NCBI RefSeq assembly: GCF_005116655.2 | Contig: NZ_CP050698.1 | Coordinates: forward strand, 5,062,001-5,126,000 | Direction of reading: 5' to 3' | Length of the DNA stretch: 64,000 nucleotides | Origin: Desulfosediminicola flagellatus | GTDB taxonomy: Bacteria; Desulfobacterota; Desulfobulbia; Desulfobulbales; Desulfocapsaceae | Part shown: positions 53,347-62,826 of the stretch, piece by piece | How the letters are laid out: every line of letters starts with the position of its first letter | Position numbering within the stretch: position 1 is the first letter of the stretch | Program-made: the position numbers and the translations under genes | The notes under the pieces: generated by a model | The model's input: only the letters and a program-made list of their open reading frames with translations | Database searches by the model: none | What the model was told of the DNA's origin: nothing

Positions 53347-54012
53347 TTATTTTTTGTAAAAACCCAGCTTTTCGATATTCGACACAGCCATACTAAACGT
53401 CGCATGCATTGGCACCGGCCCGTCGACTACCAGGATTGTACGATTGGTGGGTTCAATTGAAAGTAGTCCCGAAACCCGCACCGGCTGGTACAGTGCCTTG
53501 GGCTGCCACTTGTTGGGCAAGCGCAGTCGAACAATCTGGTTTGGCTGCGGTGGCGGCGTATGGCTGCACATACCACGTTCCGGGACCAGGTAGGCCGTTG
53601 ATGTGCCGTCAGCATCCACGGGTGCAGCAATCACGAAACCGAACAAACTAACCTCGCGGCCATCGACTGCCTTGTTGCCTGAAACTGCAGCACGTTCACG
53701 TCGCTCGGCCACGATCCAGCGCTGGGCAATCAGATCATCAACATCAATGCCTTCTTCGGTCAGAGAAGCTGTCTTCCGAGAGAGCTGCTCTTTATCGATT
53801 GATTCACCTTGTTCTGCCTTTTCAAGCAGTTGGGCAACCGTAACAAAATTAATCAGCTGCTCTTGTGACAGGTCTCGGTAAGGGTCATCGTAATCCTGTA
53901 CTGACTGGTCAATGAGTCTTGACCAGTCCATATGCACGATTTCGTCTGCATTGACAGACGAAGCAATAAGCATGATCACAATGGCAGAAATATAAAGAGT
54001 AATTGAACGCAT
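53347..54012 (-). CDS. DUF3299 protein, copy B
   Basis: A 221-residue exported protein; start at 54012 opens a signal peptide ending S-V-N-A. The DUF3299 core shows R-G-M-C-S-H-T-P-P-P-Q-P-N-Q-I-V, where Cys and His look like a metal site, plus W-S-R-L-I-D near the start. A paralogue lies at 55658-56332, with the amidohydrolase between. DUF3299 proteins usually accompany MacB/FtsX-type ABC transporters, as here; from memory, one such set (Vibrio Zrg) is zinc-linked. Function here is inferred only. Confidence 0.82.
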   Translation of the reverse strand: MRSITLYISAIVIMLIASSVNADEIVHMDWSRLIDQSVQDYDDPYRDLSQEQLINFVTVAQLLEKAEQGESIDKEQLSRKTASLTEEGIDVDDLIAQRWIVAERRERAAVSGNKAVDGREVSLFGFVIAAPVDADGTSTAYLVPERGMCSHTPPPQPNQIVRLRLPNKWQPKALYQPVRVSGLLSIEPTNRTILVVDGPVPMHATFSMAVSNIEKLGFYKK

Positions 54013-54083
54013 ATCTCTGTCTCTATCTCCAGGAAAAAACGTAACGGGGCAGCAGCATACGCTGCCGCCCACACGGTTCAGGT

Positions 54084-55604
54084 TTAAAGTGTGTTCTTGT
54101 AGATTTTACCGTCCTTCATGATGATCCGAATCGTCTCGGGGCTTTCCGGACGAGGTTCGGCGTCGAACCATTTGTCACCGGTGCCGATAACTGAGAAATC
54201 CTCCAGCGGGTTGCCATCGAGGATGAGTATATCGGCATAGGCACCTTCCTCGATCACGCCGAGCTTGCCCTCGCGATAGGGGTTCGTGAAGTCGCCGGAT
54301 AGCGCCATGATCTCACCACCGATTGACGTCATCGTAACAAGCGACTGGTAGGGCCCGAAGAACTCGTTGTTGAGGTATTTTTCATAGGCGATCTGGATGT
54401 TGCAGGCCTCGACGGAACCGACGCAATCGGTCTGGAAAGCGCGCGGCACTGGGCATTTTTTCATATTTGGGATGTAGTTTGCGAAGGTCGCTGATGCCGA
54501 TTTCGCCTTGGCCAGGCTCGAGGGCTGGTTGGCGACAGCCGGTATTGTCAGCAAACCAGGATCGAAGGCCGTCAGGTTCGTGGTGATGTAGGCGCCCTTC
54601 TCGTTCATGACCTCTGCAATCTCGCAATCGAAGCTGAAGCCATGCTCAATGGTCTTCACGCCGGCATTCAGAGCATTCATGATGGCTTCTTTCCTATAGG
54701 AGTGAGCCATCACATAGCTGCCGTACTCGTTGGCAACATGTACCGCGGCTTTGATTTCTTCCGGTGAACCCGCGAGTAGCTGCCAGGGGTCGAACGCTGA
54801 GACCACACCGCCCGACTGCATGAACTTCAACTGTGTGGCGCCCATGCGAAAATTGTTGCGACCGTATTTGTAGACGTCATCAACACCGTGGACTTCCTGT
54901 GCCATATTTAAACGGCTGAAATTCGTTGGCGAACCTGGTGGGTTCGTGAACGTCCCGAAGTCGGCATGCCCGCCCCGCGTGCCCAGAAATGCTCCAGACG
55001 GATAGTACCGCGGCCCCACAATCTGTCCCGAGTCTATGGCCCGCTGCAGGCCACCATTGGCACCACCCGCATCGCGCACCGTCGTGAAGCCCTGCATCAG
55101 GTACATCTCGGCCATCCGCGCGCCGTGGATGGCGAAATCCTCCCAGGTCGAGTTCGTCTCCATCGCACCAATCGACGGCCCCATTAACATCAGGTGCGCA
55201 TGGGCTTCGATGAAGCCCGGGGTCAGCGTACGCCCACCGCCATCGATAACCTTGACCTCAACCTCTTGTTTTGTGGTCTCTGCTCCAGGTTCCATTACAG
55301 TGATATCATATACGCTGCCACCAACATCAGAAACAGCTTTCACCTTTCTCTCGCCGCCAGTGGTTATCTCGACTTCGTAGGTGCCGCCGGTGGGGATGTC
55401 CTTGCCTATCTTCTTGATCTTGTTTCCGACAACCAGCACATCGTAGTCCATTTTCAGCTGTTCACTGACTCCGTCAAAGATATTGACATCCTTGAAAAGT
55501 ATGACTTCTGCAGGATATTTGTCTGCAGCCATAGACAGACCAGCAAGTCCAAAACTGGCGACCATCACTCCCACAGACGCATATGACTTCATTTGTTTCA
55601 GCAT
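54084..55604 (-). CDS. Exported imidazolonepropionase/prolidase-like amidohydrolase
   Basis: A 506-residue metal-dependent hydrolase with AGGAGG before the start and a signal peptide (about 1-26, ending S-M-A-A). Metal ligands: T-P-G-F-I-E-A-H-A-H, K in T-Q-L-K-F-M-Q-S-G-G (likely carboxylated), His in M-A-H-S-Y and T-I-E-H-G-F, and Asp in L-S-G-D-F. Close in plan to secreted Xaa-Pro or amino-amide hydrolases; substrate unknown. An unusual insertion (about 60-100) precedes the HxH. Flanked by two DUF3299 genes; G+C is higher than in neighbouring porins, a sign of separate origin. Confidence 0.88.
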   Translation of the reverse strand: MLKQMKSYASVGVMVASFGLAGLSMAADKYPAEVILFKDVNIFDGVSEQLKMDYDVLVVGNKIKKIGKDIPTGGTYEVEITTGGERKVKAVSDVGGSVYDITVMEPGAETTKQEVEVKVIDGGGRTLTPGFIEAHAHLMLMGPSIGAMETNSTWEDFAIHGARMAEMYLMQGFTTVRDAGGANGGLQRAIDSGQIVGPRYYPSGAFLGTRGGHADFGTFTNPPGSPTNFSRLNMAQEVHGVDDVYKYGRNNFRMGATQLKFMQSGGVVSAFDPWQLLAGSPEEIKAAVHVANEYGSYVMAHSYRKEAIMNALNAGVKTIEHGFSFDCEIAEVMNEKGAYITTNLTAFDPGLLTIPAVANQPSSLAKAKSASATFANYIPNMKKCPVPRAFQTDCVGSVEACNIQIAYEKYLNNEFFGPYQSLVTMTSIGGEIMALSGDFTNPYREGKLGVIEEGAYADILILDGNPLEDFSVIGTGDKWFDAEPRPESPETIRIIMKDGKIYKNTL

Positions 55605-55657
55605 GGTTTTCCTCCTATAGTTTTCATGCCTAATGTTGACTTACAGGCTGGAAGTTT

Positions 55658-56332
55658 CTACATCCTGTATTTCTCAACAAGGGTGGCCTGTAATTTGTAA
55701 TTGACGTTAATGTCGTTCGACCCATCCTTGAGGAAGAGGTTTTTGGTTGTGTTTTGGGTCATCATTTCACCGGCAACCCAAACCGGTTCGTACCTGCTTC
55801 TGCTTTCAAACGCATTACCTTTATCAAGTACCACATGGACAATTTGATTTGGCGGCGGTGGTGGAGTATGGATGCAGGCCCCAACCCATGGTACCAGTAA
55901 AAATTCAGTTATCTTATGATCGGAATATTCCAACGGCAATACGTACCCCGGCATTTTAACTGAGGCACCGTCAAGGTTGGTCACCACCGCACCTGCGCGT
56001 TTTTTACGAAGTTCACGAATTTTGCCACGACGAGCAAGCAGGCCATCGATATCAATGCCATCCCTGGTCAGGATGGCTTCAATCTCTGCGAGCTCTTGCA
56101 TCGTTTCCGGGCTGATCTCTATGCCCGAGGCAATCATATTGCGCACCCTGGCAACGAATCCAAGGTACTCAAGGGTCTCACGGTCCAATGCTGCAAATGG
56201 ATCGTCAAACTTTACTGAACTGGGAATCAGGTCATCCCACGTCAACTCTCTTACAGTCGAGGCAAAAACAGGCGCCAGTAGCGATAGTGAGAACACCATC
56301 AGAACGAGCAATTTGAGTAGCCTATTCGTCAT
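55658..56332 (-). CDS. DUF3299 protein, copy A
   Basis: A 224-residue exported protein with signal peptide (about 1-24, ending V-F-A). The core motif is G-A-C-I-H-T-P-P-P-P-P-N-Q-I-V with the family's conserved Cys and His, preceded by F-L-L-V-P-W. It lies 43 bp after the permease gene, so it belongs to the transporter operon. Copy B (53347) has a less typical core (C-S-H-T-P-P-P-Q-P), as though diverging after duplication. Confidence 0.87.
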   Translation of the reverse strand: MTNRLLKLLVLMVFSLSLLAPVFASTVRELTWDDLIPSSVKFDDPFAALDRETLEYLGFVARVRNMIASGIEISPETMQELAEIEAILTRDGIDIDGLLARRGKIRELRKKRAGAVVTNLDGASVKMPGYVLPLEYSDHKITEFLLVPWVGACIHTPPPPPNQIVHVVLDKGNAFESRSRYEPVWVAGEMMTQNTTKNLFLKDGSNDINVNYKLQATLVEKYRM

Positions 56333-56375
56333 ACCCCTATCTCCACATTAAGATCTTTTTCCCATATCAATTTCC

Positions 56376-57653
56376 TCAGAGCCGCACCGTCATACCGTCT
56401 GCCAGCGAAAAACGGTAGATTCGATACCCCGGTACAAGGCCGATGACCACCCCTGCAAAACACATAGACAGCACCACCGCTACCTCACTGAGGGACGGTG
56501 CACAGATGGTCATAAACAATCCCAAATAGGTCTCGATGATTGGCCGAACAACAATCAGCAGGCCATAGAGAGCTGCAATACCCAGGATAACACCTACCGT
56601 CGCTATGATTGCCGCCTCCCCGACGATAAGGCCAAGGATATGTGCCGGTCGTGCACCAACCGCCCTGAGGATTGCCATTTCTCGCCGTCTTTCGTTGAGG
56701 CTGGTCATAATGGCAACCATCATACCGATCAGTCCAACCAGGACGACAAAACCTGATATTGCCAGCAGGGATTTTTCTACTGTCCCAACTATTCTCCAGA
56801 GTTCCTGCAGGGCTGCTGCGGGAATAACTGCTGATAACGGTTCGTCCTGGTATTCATTAATTGATCTCTGGACAGCCAAAACATCTCTTCTGGATTGCAG
56901 CCCAAGAAAAATTGCACTGATTGAGGGGGATTCAGCTCCACCCAGCTCACTATGACCGTCGTATTCAAGATGGCCGGCAAGGGGATCGTGTTGGTGGCCT
57001 TCTGCCATTGTCACTTCTGCATGAATTTCATCGATACCTGTGAGACTGATATGGACAGTCTGGTCAACCGGTGTTCCGGTCCTCTTAAGGATCCCGGAAA
57101 CAAGAAATGGGTGCTGCTCATGATTGATAAAACTTATATCACCTGAGCCATGGGAAACGACAATCTCACTGCCTACTGAATATCCAAGGGCTTTTGCAAT
57201 CTCGGCACCAATAACTGCTCCGTGTTCATCAGCAAACCATTTTCCCTCTTCCAGGCTCAGATGCTGCTTACTGCCAAACTGCAGGTGCTTGTAATAATTT
57301 TCATTTGTACCAAGAACCCGATACCCTTTATGGGTGTCACCCAGAGAGATGGGGATAGCCCATTTAACCTGGGATGTACCGGCAATTGATTTGTAGCTTT
57401 CCCAGCTGATGTTATTAGATGTATCACTGAGCCTGAAGACGGAGGCGAGCAGAAGTTGAACCTGACCGGTGCGAGCACCTACAATGAGGTCCGTTCCCGA
57501 AATGGTATTGGTAAATCCAGCCTGCGCCTCATGCCGTATCCTCTCAACAGAGAGGAAGAGTGCAATGCTCAAACTGATAGAAACGATGGTGAGAAAGGTG
57601 GTGAACCATCGATTTTTGAGGCTTTTCACCGCAAGGAGCAAAACTGCCATCAT
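56376..57653 (-). CDS. MacB/FtsX-type ABC transporter permease with His-rich periplasmic loop
   Basis: A 425-residue inner-membrane protein: one N-terminal helix (about 17-35), a periplasmic MacB_PCD domain (about 36-290), then three helices of an FtsX domain with L-N-E-R-R-R-E-M-A-I-L-R-A-V-G-A-R, the usual coupling segment. Between residues 211 and 234 the loop has five histidines (H211, 220, 222, 228, 234: E-G-H-Q-H-D-P and Y-D-G-H-S), a likely metal-binding patch. It overlaps the ATPase gene by four bases. With the DUF3299 neighbours it resembles a metal-linked transporter (inference). Confidence 0.88.
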   Translation of the reverse strand: MMAVLLLAVKSLKNRWFTTFLTIVSISLSIALFLSVERIRHEAQAGFTNTISGTDLIVGARTGQVQLLLASVFRLSDTSNNISWESYKSIAGTSQVKWAIPISLGDTHKGYRVLGTNENYYKHLQFGSKQHLSLEEGKWFADEHGAVIGAEIAKALGYSVGSEIVVSHGSGDISFINHEQHPFLVSGILKRTGTPVDQTVHISLTGIDEIHAEVTMAEGHQHDPLAGHLEYDGHSELGGAESPSISAIFLGLQSRRDVLAVQRSINEYQDEPLSAVIPAAALQELWRIVGTVEKSLLAISGFVVLVGLIGMMVAIMTSLNERRREMAILRAVGARPAHILGLIVGEAAIIATVGVILGIAALYGLLIVVRPIIETYLGLFMTICAPSLSEVAVVLSMCFAGVVIGLVPGYRIYRFSLADGMTVRL

Positions 57654-58444
57654 TGCACCTCTCTATTTGTAGCGCAAGACGTACCATGAACTGCGTTTAT
57701 TTCATCAAACATTAAAGCCCGGTCAAACCTGGGAGCGAGTATGGTGTCGTGACTGGCAAAAATCAGACAACTGCCACTTTTCTCGCATTCCTCGAACAGT
57801 AAATTGAGAAATGACTCCCTGTTTACCGGATCAAGAGATGAGGTAGGTTCGTCACAAATGATCAGTTCCGGTTGTCCCATGAGAGCGCGTGCAGCAGCCA
57901 CCCGTTGCTGTTGCCCGACACTTAAGTTTGTTACCGCTCGTTTGAGGATTGATGAATCTCCAAGGCCAAGCCGAGTAAGAATACGTATCGCCTCTGTGGT
58001 AATATTTTCTGCGTTATAAAGGGCCCGTTTTCGACGATGTTTTGAGAACAGACAAGGCAGGGTTACGTTTTCTATAACTGATAAATACGGTAATATATTA
58101 AACATCTGGAAAATCAGGCCAATGTGATCAGCCCGGAAAGAATCCCGCTCTGCCCCGCTCATGGAATCCAGTTGATTCCCCAGTATGGAGACTGTCCCAG
58201 ATGCAGCTTTGTTTACTCCTGCCAGAAGGCCTAGAAAGGTTGATTTACCGCAACCACTTGGACCTTCAACAAATAGCTTTTCCCCATGGTTTGCGGTAAA
58301 TCTTGGTATTTCCAGGGTGGGTGATGTTGCCTTGCGCCAGAAGAATTGGGCATTCTCGATCTCAACGGTAGTGCTGCCCTTTTGTGAAGTTGTACCTGAG
58401 ACGGCGGATCGTAATCGCGCTGATGTGTTGAGTGCTGCAAGCAT
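57650..58444 (-). CDS. ABC transporter ATP-binding protein (LolD/MacB type)
   Basis: A 264-residue ATPase. Walker A G-P-S-G-C-G-K-S-T, signature L-S-V-G-Q-Q-Q-R, Walker B L-I-I-C-D-E-P-T-S and H-loop A-S-H-D. The first 25 residues are a non-conserved extension, so an internal start is possible. Overlaps the permease start by four bases and follows the 97-residue gene by 3 bp, one operon. It powers the FtsX-type permease. Confidence 0.92.
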   Translation of the reverse strand: MLAALNTSARLRSAVSGTTSQKGSTTVEIENAQFFWRKATSPTLEIPRFTANHGEKLFVEGPSGCGKSTFLGLLAGVNKAASGTVSILGNQLDSMSGAERDSFRADHIGLIFQMFNILPYLSVIENVTLPCLFSKHRRKRALYNAENITTEAIRILTRLGLGDSSILKRAVTNLSVGQQQRVAAARALMGQPELIICDEPTSSLDPVNRESFLNLLFEECEKSGSCLIFASHDTILAPRFDRALMFDEINAVHGTSCATNREVQ

Positions 58445-58447
58445 CCT

Positions 58448-58741
58448 TTAGTTTCCCTCCGCTTGAGAGTCCTCGGTAAGATATTTCAAATGCAGCACTG
58501 CATATCCCAGGTCATGGAGTGTGTTAAGTACTCCCAACAATACTGACTGGTCAATAATCTCACCCTGTAGAATTGTCCGGGCTACCCTGTCTTTTCCCCC
58601 TCTTGTGGTGATTGACATACCAGCCAACCTATCTGACCAGCCAATATCAAGCCGTCCCTGAATATGTATCTGATATTCAGCAGGATAGGTAATAAGAGCT
58701 TTTTGACCTTTGTCTTTTTTTTCCGTGGTTGCTGTTCCCAT
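58448..58741 (-). CDS. Hypothetical 97-residue protein heading the transporter operon
   Basis: Small soluble protein; T-Y-P-A-E-Y-Q-I-H-I-Q-G-R-L-D, W-S-D-R-L-A-G-M and the C-terminal helix L-L-G-V-L-N-T-L-H-D-L-G-Y-A-V-L are the kind of conserved pattern I recall from small proteins that travel with LuxR-type regulators in many genomes. No function is known to me. It is 3 bp before the ATPase and 91 bp after the LuxR regulator, linking the two. Confidence 0.75.
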   Translation of the reverse strand: MGTATTEKKDKGQKALITYPAEYQIHIQGRLDIGWSDRLAGMSITTRGGKDRVARTILQGEIIDQSVLLGVLNTLHDLGYAVLHLKYLTEDSQAEGN

Positions 58742-58832
58742 ACAAATCAGTGTAGGAGCAATTCTCAGAAATTAAAATGTGCCAAAAAGGTGTAAAAAAG
58801 GTGTAGATGATAAGGGAAATAGATGAGTGTGA

Positions 58833-61508
58833 CTACGAGATAATATTGAGAGACTTGGCCTTGTCTACAGCTTCACGTCGATTTTTGACCTCCAGTTTTT
58901 TATAGATGTTTGCTGTGTGCCGTTTCACAGTACCGTATGATATATACAGATTATCAGCAATTTCCTGGTTGCTGAGTCTTTCATGTAGCAATGTAATTAC
59001 CTCATGCTCACGATTGGTAAAAGATGGAAATATTGACTTGCTCACTGACTCTTGAGATCTACGTTGATTTGTAACGGCTTCAGGAAAAATCGACAGCAAC
59101 ATTCTGGCATAACCATCAAAACGATGTTCAGTGGGAAAGTTGATCAGGAGTCCTGCCATCTCTTGCCCCATATCGACAAATGTGCGTACAAACCCCCTTG
59201 GCTCTGCGAGAGTAAATGAGTCAGTCAGTTTCTCAATGGCCTTTTCTTTTTCTCCAGATTTTTCATGAAGCAAGGCCTGCAGTGCCAGAACTTTGATCTG
59301 AAACTGGAAATTGCAAATTTTGTGAAAATATCGATCCAGTGTGGTTAGAAATGATGCTGCTTTACTCAGGCTGTCAGCCGAGCCTTCAGCCAGGTATGTT
59401 CTGACAAGTGTGAGTCTGGGAGTGTAGAAACGCAGAGCCGGGCGCATGATGGATGAATCGTATGTTTTACTCCAGGCCATGGCATCATTCAATGCTCCTA
59501 ACCGCACTGCCAAATCTGCTTCGAACGCTTTGGCAACACTTAAGATATACGGGTTGCTGATATCAAGAGCAAGTTTTACAATCGCCTCCGTAACTGTTCG
59601 AGCTTTTTCAACCATTCCCATTTCGAGATAGACGTATGCCAGGGCAAATCCGCTGTGTACGTAATTATGACGATTCACGAGCTTGAGGGTTTTGTCTTTT
59701 TCCACCACTTGTGACAGATGAAAGAAAGCCGTTTCTATATCGTTCATTTCATAACTACTGACTCCTAAAAAGAAATGGGCGTGAGCCACCGTCTCTGACA
59801 ACCCTAATCTTTGGCCAAGCTCCAAATATACCTTTGCTATCTGTTGCAGATCTCTCAACCTTCCATCCATCCAATAAACAAAGCAAAGAGCACTCAGTAG
59901 TCGGGCATGATATGTACAATCTTTGGATTGATTTGTGCTCAGAGCATGAAGTACCAGCTTCTGAGCGTCCAGAGTTTCACCCTTCATCTGCAGCGAAACG
60001 GCCTGAATAATTACCCCAAATCCCCGCTCACTTCCATTCTCCTCAGGGAGATATTCAAGAGCTTTTGAGGCCTGCTGTAATGCTTTATCGCCATCGCTAT
60101 CGAGGTAACTTTGCAAGCTTCTGAGCACCAGAAACTCTCCCCATATCCGACCTCCCCGAGGGTAATCCTGTGGAGATCCAAGCATTATGCTTTCAATAGA
60201 GTCAAGAATCGGGTTCATCTCAGGAAAACCTATCAGGGACCAGGCTCCTATCATCAGAATCTCAGGTTCGCTCTGAAGAAGCTCGGCAGGAAGAGGCAGG
60301 ATCAAGCGACGCAATTGTTGCCATTCTTCTTTTTCCATGAGTATGGATTTGTTTGCTGCAACAAGGGATACGGCAAGTCTCATGTTCCCCGCCAGCAAGG
60401 CGTGACGCATTGCATCTTCGATAAAACCGTTTTCGCTGAGCCATAAGTATGCCCGCTCATGAAGAACCGAAATTTCGTCTGAGCTGAATCGTTTTTCAAG
60501 GGAATATTGGAGAAGAGATTGGAAGAGGTGGTGGTACCTGAACCAATTTTGATGTCCATCTAAAGGGATGTAGAACAGATTTGATCTCTCAAGTTGTTGG
60601 AGAAACATCGAACCATCAACATCAGGTTGGTCACAAAGGGCCTCACAAAGTGACGCACACATCCTGTTGAGAATGGATGTTTTAACAAGATACTCCCGAA
60701 TGGCTGTGGGTTGGTGTAACAATACCTCCGACATCAGGTAATCCCTAATGTCTCGAGTATCTCCCCGCATCTCCCGTGCAAATTCTTTGATATTGGCATG
60801 TCCCTTTAAACCAAGAGCTACCATACGGGTACCGGCTGGCCATCCTTCGAGTTTATCATAAAACTCCATACAGTCTTCATCTGTAATGTCACCAGCTACA
60901 ACGGTTCTGAGAAACTCTCTTGTCTCGCTAAGAGAAAATTTTAAATCGGTTTGCCGTATTTCGACAAGAACTCCCTTACCACGCAGTTTTGTTAAACTCA
61001 GCGATGGATCCCTCCTGGTAATGAGAACCAGGGAAAGTGCCGGGAGGTGATATTCAAGTATGCAGTCCAGAACATAATGTATGTCAGGATCGTGGATAAA
61101 TCCGTAATCGTCGAGCACGAGGTGCAATGGATGACGTATCTCTGAGAGATCATTGATGAGGTCTTTGGCAAGCTCTTCACGAGAACAAGGAACTGGTGCA
61201 CTCAGCAGCGCCCTCGACCGAACGCAAGAGTTAGGCGAATTTTGTTGAATTGCCTCAATAAAATAATGGAAAAATGATACTAAATCGCTGTCGGTTTCCC
61301 CAAGAGAGAGCCATGTACTGTTGATACCAGAGCGTTCAAGCCACCTGCTGACAGTGAGACTTTTACCGTAACCTGCTGAAGCAGAGACGAGAATCAGACG
61401 ATTGTTCGCGCTTTTTTCCAGCCGCTTGAAAAGCTCAACACGATCAACAAAATCATTTGGGATCTGTGGCTTAAAGAGCTTTGTGCGTAAAATTGTTTTT
61501 TGAGGCAT
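58833..61508 (-). CDS. MalT-like LuxR-family ATP-dependent regulator
   Basis: An 891-residue STAND-type regulator: Walker A S-A-S-A-G-Y-G-K-S (about 42-50), Walker B H-L-V-L-D-D-Y (about 129-135), a winged-helix/TPR region (about 300-800) and a C-terminal LuxR HTH (F-T-N-R-E-H-E-V-I, S-N-Q-E-I-A-D-N-L, T-V-K-R-H-T-A-N-I). Such proteins oligomerise on an inducer and ATP, then activate promoters. Located directly upstream of the 58741-53232 operon on the same strand, it is the likely regulator of that operon; the inducer is unknown. Confidence 0.92.
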   Translation of the reverse strand: MPQKTILRTKLFKPQIPNDFVDRVELFKRLEKSANNRLILVSASAGYGKSLTVSRWLERSGINSTWLSLGETDSDLVSFFHYFIEAIQQNSPNSCVRSRALLSAPVPCSREELAKDLINDLSEIRHPLHLVLDDYGFIHDPDIHYVLDCILEYHLPALSLVLITRRDPSLSLTKLRGKGVLVEIRQTDLKFSLSETREFLRTVVAGDITDEDCMEFYDKLEGWPAGTRMVALGLKGHANIKEFAREMRGDTRDIRDYLMSEVLLHQPTAIREYLVKTSILNRMCASLCEALCDQPDVDGSMFLQQLERSNLFYIPLDGHQNWFRYHHLFQSLLQYSLEKRFSSDEISVLHERAYLWLSENGFIEDAMRHALLAGNMRLAVSLVAANKSILMEKEEWQQLRRLILPLPAELLQSEPEILMIGAWSLIGFPEMNPILDSIESIMLGSPQDYPRGGRIWGEFLVLRSLQSYLDSDGDKALQQASKALEYLPEENGSERGFGVIIQAVSLQMKGETLDAQKLVLHALSTNQSKDCTYHARLLSALCFVYWMDGRLRDLQQIAKVYLELGQRLGLSETVAHAHFFLGVSSYEMNDIETAFFHLSQVVEKDKTLKLVNRHNYVHSGFALAYVYLEMGMVEKARTVTEAIVKLALDISNPYILSVAKAFEADLAVRLGALNDAMAWSKTYDSSIMRPALRFYTPRLTLVRTYLAEGSADSLSKAASFLTTLDRYFHKICNFQFQIKVLALQALLHEKSGEKEKAIEKLTDSFTLAEPRGFVRTFVDMGQEMAGLLINFPTEHRFDGYARMLLSIFPEAVTNQRRSQESVSKSIFPSFTNREHEVITLLHERLSNQEIADNLYISYGTVKRHTANIYKKLEVKNRREAVDKAKSLNIIS

Positions 61509-62137
61509 ATCAGAAGAATTCCTTTTTTACCCGTGCCTCTTAGTATCTTTGATTTTGTAATTAAACACAAGATGGAACAATGAATTTGTTGAATTCAACT
61601 CCGTCATTGGTGGCTGTTTTAACCCTCTCAAACAGGGGGTCTAACCGAAGATGGGTAGGTCAGTTATTACATAAAACAACTTTATGATTTTCTGCAGCAT
61701 CCTAAACCCTTGAAGTAATGAACTACCCTATATTTCAAGCCAGGAATTTGTATAAGGAGATGCCCTTTAGCAATCATAAACACTCCTTGCAAACAGCTTT
61801 TCGACCATATTCTGATAGAAGCTCAATTAAATTGAACAGTATAGGCAGCAGTGCACAATTTGCCCAGACAAGACTCAGGGAATACACCAGAAACACGGCA
61901 GCACCCTTCTGCCTTTTTTTGCTAGGATTTTCTTTAAGTAAAATCAGGTCGCAACCCCTTCCCTACCTCTGAAAACTACCAGGTTCCTCCCTATATCTCT
62001 TCAGCACCAACTGGTGGTAGTGATTATAATAAGAAGGTTAATTTGATTATGTATTGCGCTATTATCGTTTTATCAAAAAGCGGCACGCATCAACACACTG
62101 CCTCTGCTTGACAGGCATATTGTAAAGAGGTCACACA
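61509..62137. other. Intergenic stretch between divergent genes
   Basis: About 630 bp. No gene is supportable (an 84-codon frame at 61718 has no ribosome-binding site). TTGACA near 62109 could be the -35 element of the M15-like peptidase gene. Confidence 0.4.
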
Positions 62138-62764
62138 ATGTTCAGAATATTCTTAATTCTTTTACTTCTCGCCCCCGGTCTTGCTACTGCTGAGAACTTC
62201 TCAAAACTCTACGAAGACGAAACAAAAATCACCTATGACGATCTTGTCGTCGATGTAAAAGGATACAACGTTCCAACCCGCGCATCATTCAGAGCCTGGA
62301 TGATGCTAAACCACGCTGAAAAACGTGTACAGGCAATCGCAGATGATTTTAAAGCCAATGACATAACAGTAACGATGCCCCTCTATCTGATTCTGCTGCA
62401 GGGTACAGATTGGGTAATGAACAATACATCCCTATTCACCCTCCCGGATAAGAAAAACCTCCCCAACATGATCAAGACGATCAAATTTATTCAAACATAC
62501 ATTGAGCCCGAGATAGGTATAGTTATTCCGGTATCCGGGGAAAGAAGCGGCATTTACAATTCCACTGCCGGAGGGGCAGCCCAGAGCAAACATCTCAGCT
62601 TCTGTGCCCTGGATATGGTGCCTAAGGAAGATATTACCAGAGAAGCACTACATAAAAAGTTGAAAGCTGTTCACAAAAAGCACGGGCAAAAATATAATGT
62701 GGGATTAGGTTTGTACTCAGGAGTACGATTCCACATTGATACTTGTGGCTTCAGAAACTGGTAG
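62138..62764 (+). CDS. Exported M15-type D-Ala-D-Ala carboxypeptidase-like protein
   Basis: A 208-residue protein with signal peptide (about 1-18). Zinc ligands follow the M15 plan: His152 and Asp159 in S-K-H-L-S-F-C-A-L-D and His199 in G-V-R-F-H-I-D-T. The usual glycine of S-x-H-x-x-G is Phe here. It probably trims peptidoglycan peptides in the periplasm. The N-terminal 130 residues lack a recognised domain. Confidence 0.78.
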   Translation: MFRIFLILLLLAPGLATAENFSKLYEDETKITYDDLVVDVKGYNVPTRASFRAWMMLNHAEKRVQAIADDFKANDITVTMPLYLILLQGTDWVMNNTSLFTLPDKKNLPNMIKTIKFIQTYIEPEIGIVIPVSGERSGIYNSTAGGAAQSKHLSFCALDMVPKEDITREALHKKLKAVHKKHGQKYNVGLGLYSGVRFHIDTCGFRNW

Positions 62765-62826
62765 TAATACTAAGAGCATGCTTCATCAAGAAAACCAGAA
62801 CTTGCCTCTAAGTAATCCACATAAAC

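Noticed and set aside
61718..61972. 84-codon frame before the M15-type gene
   Set aside because: No ribosome-binding site, no recognisable sequence, in an intergenic A/T-rich stretch.
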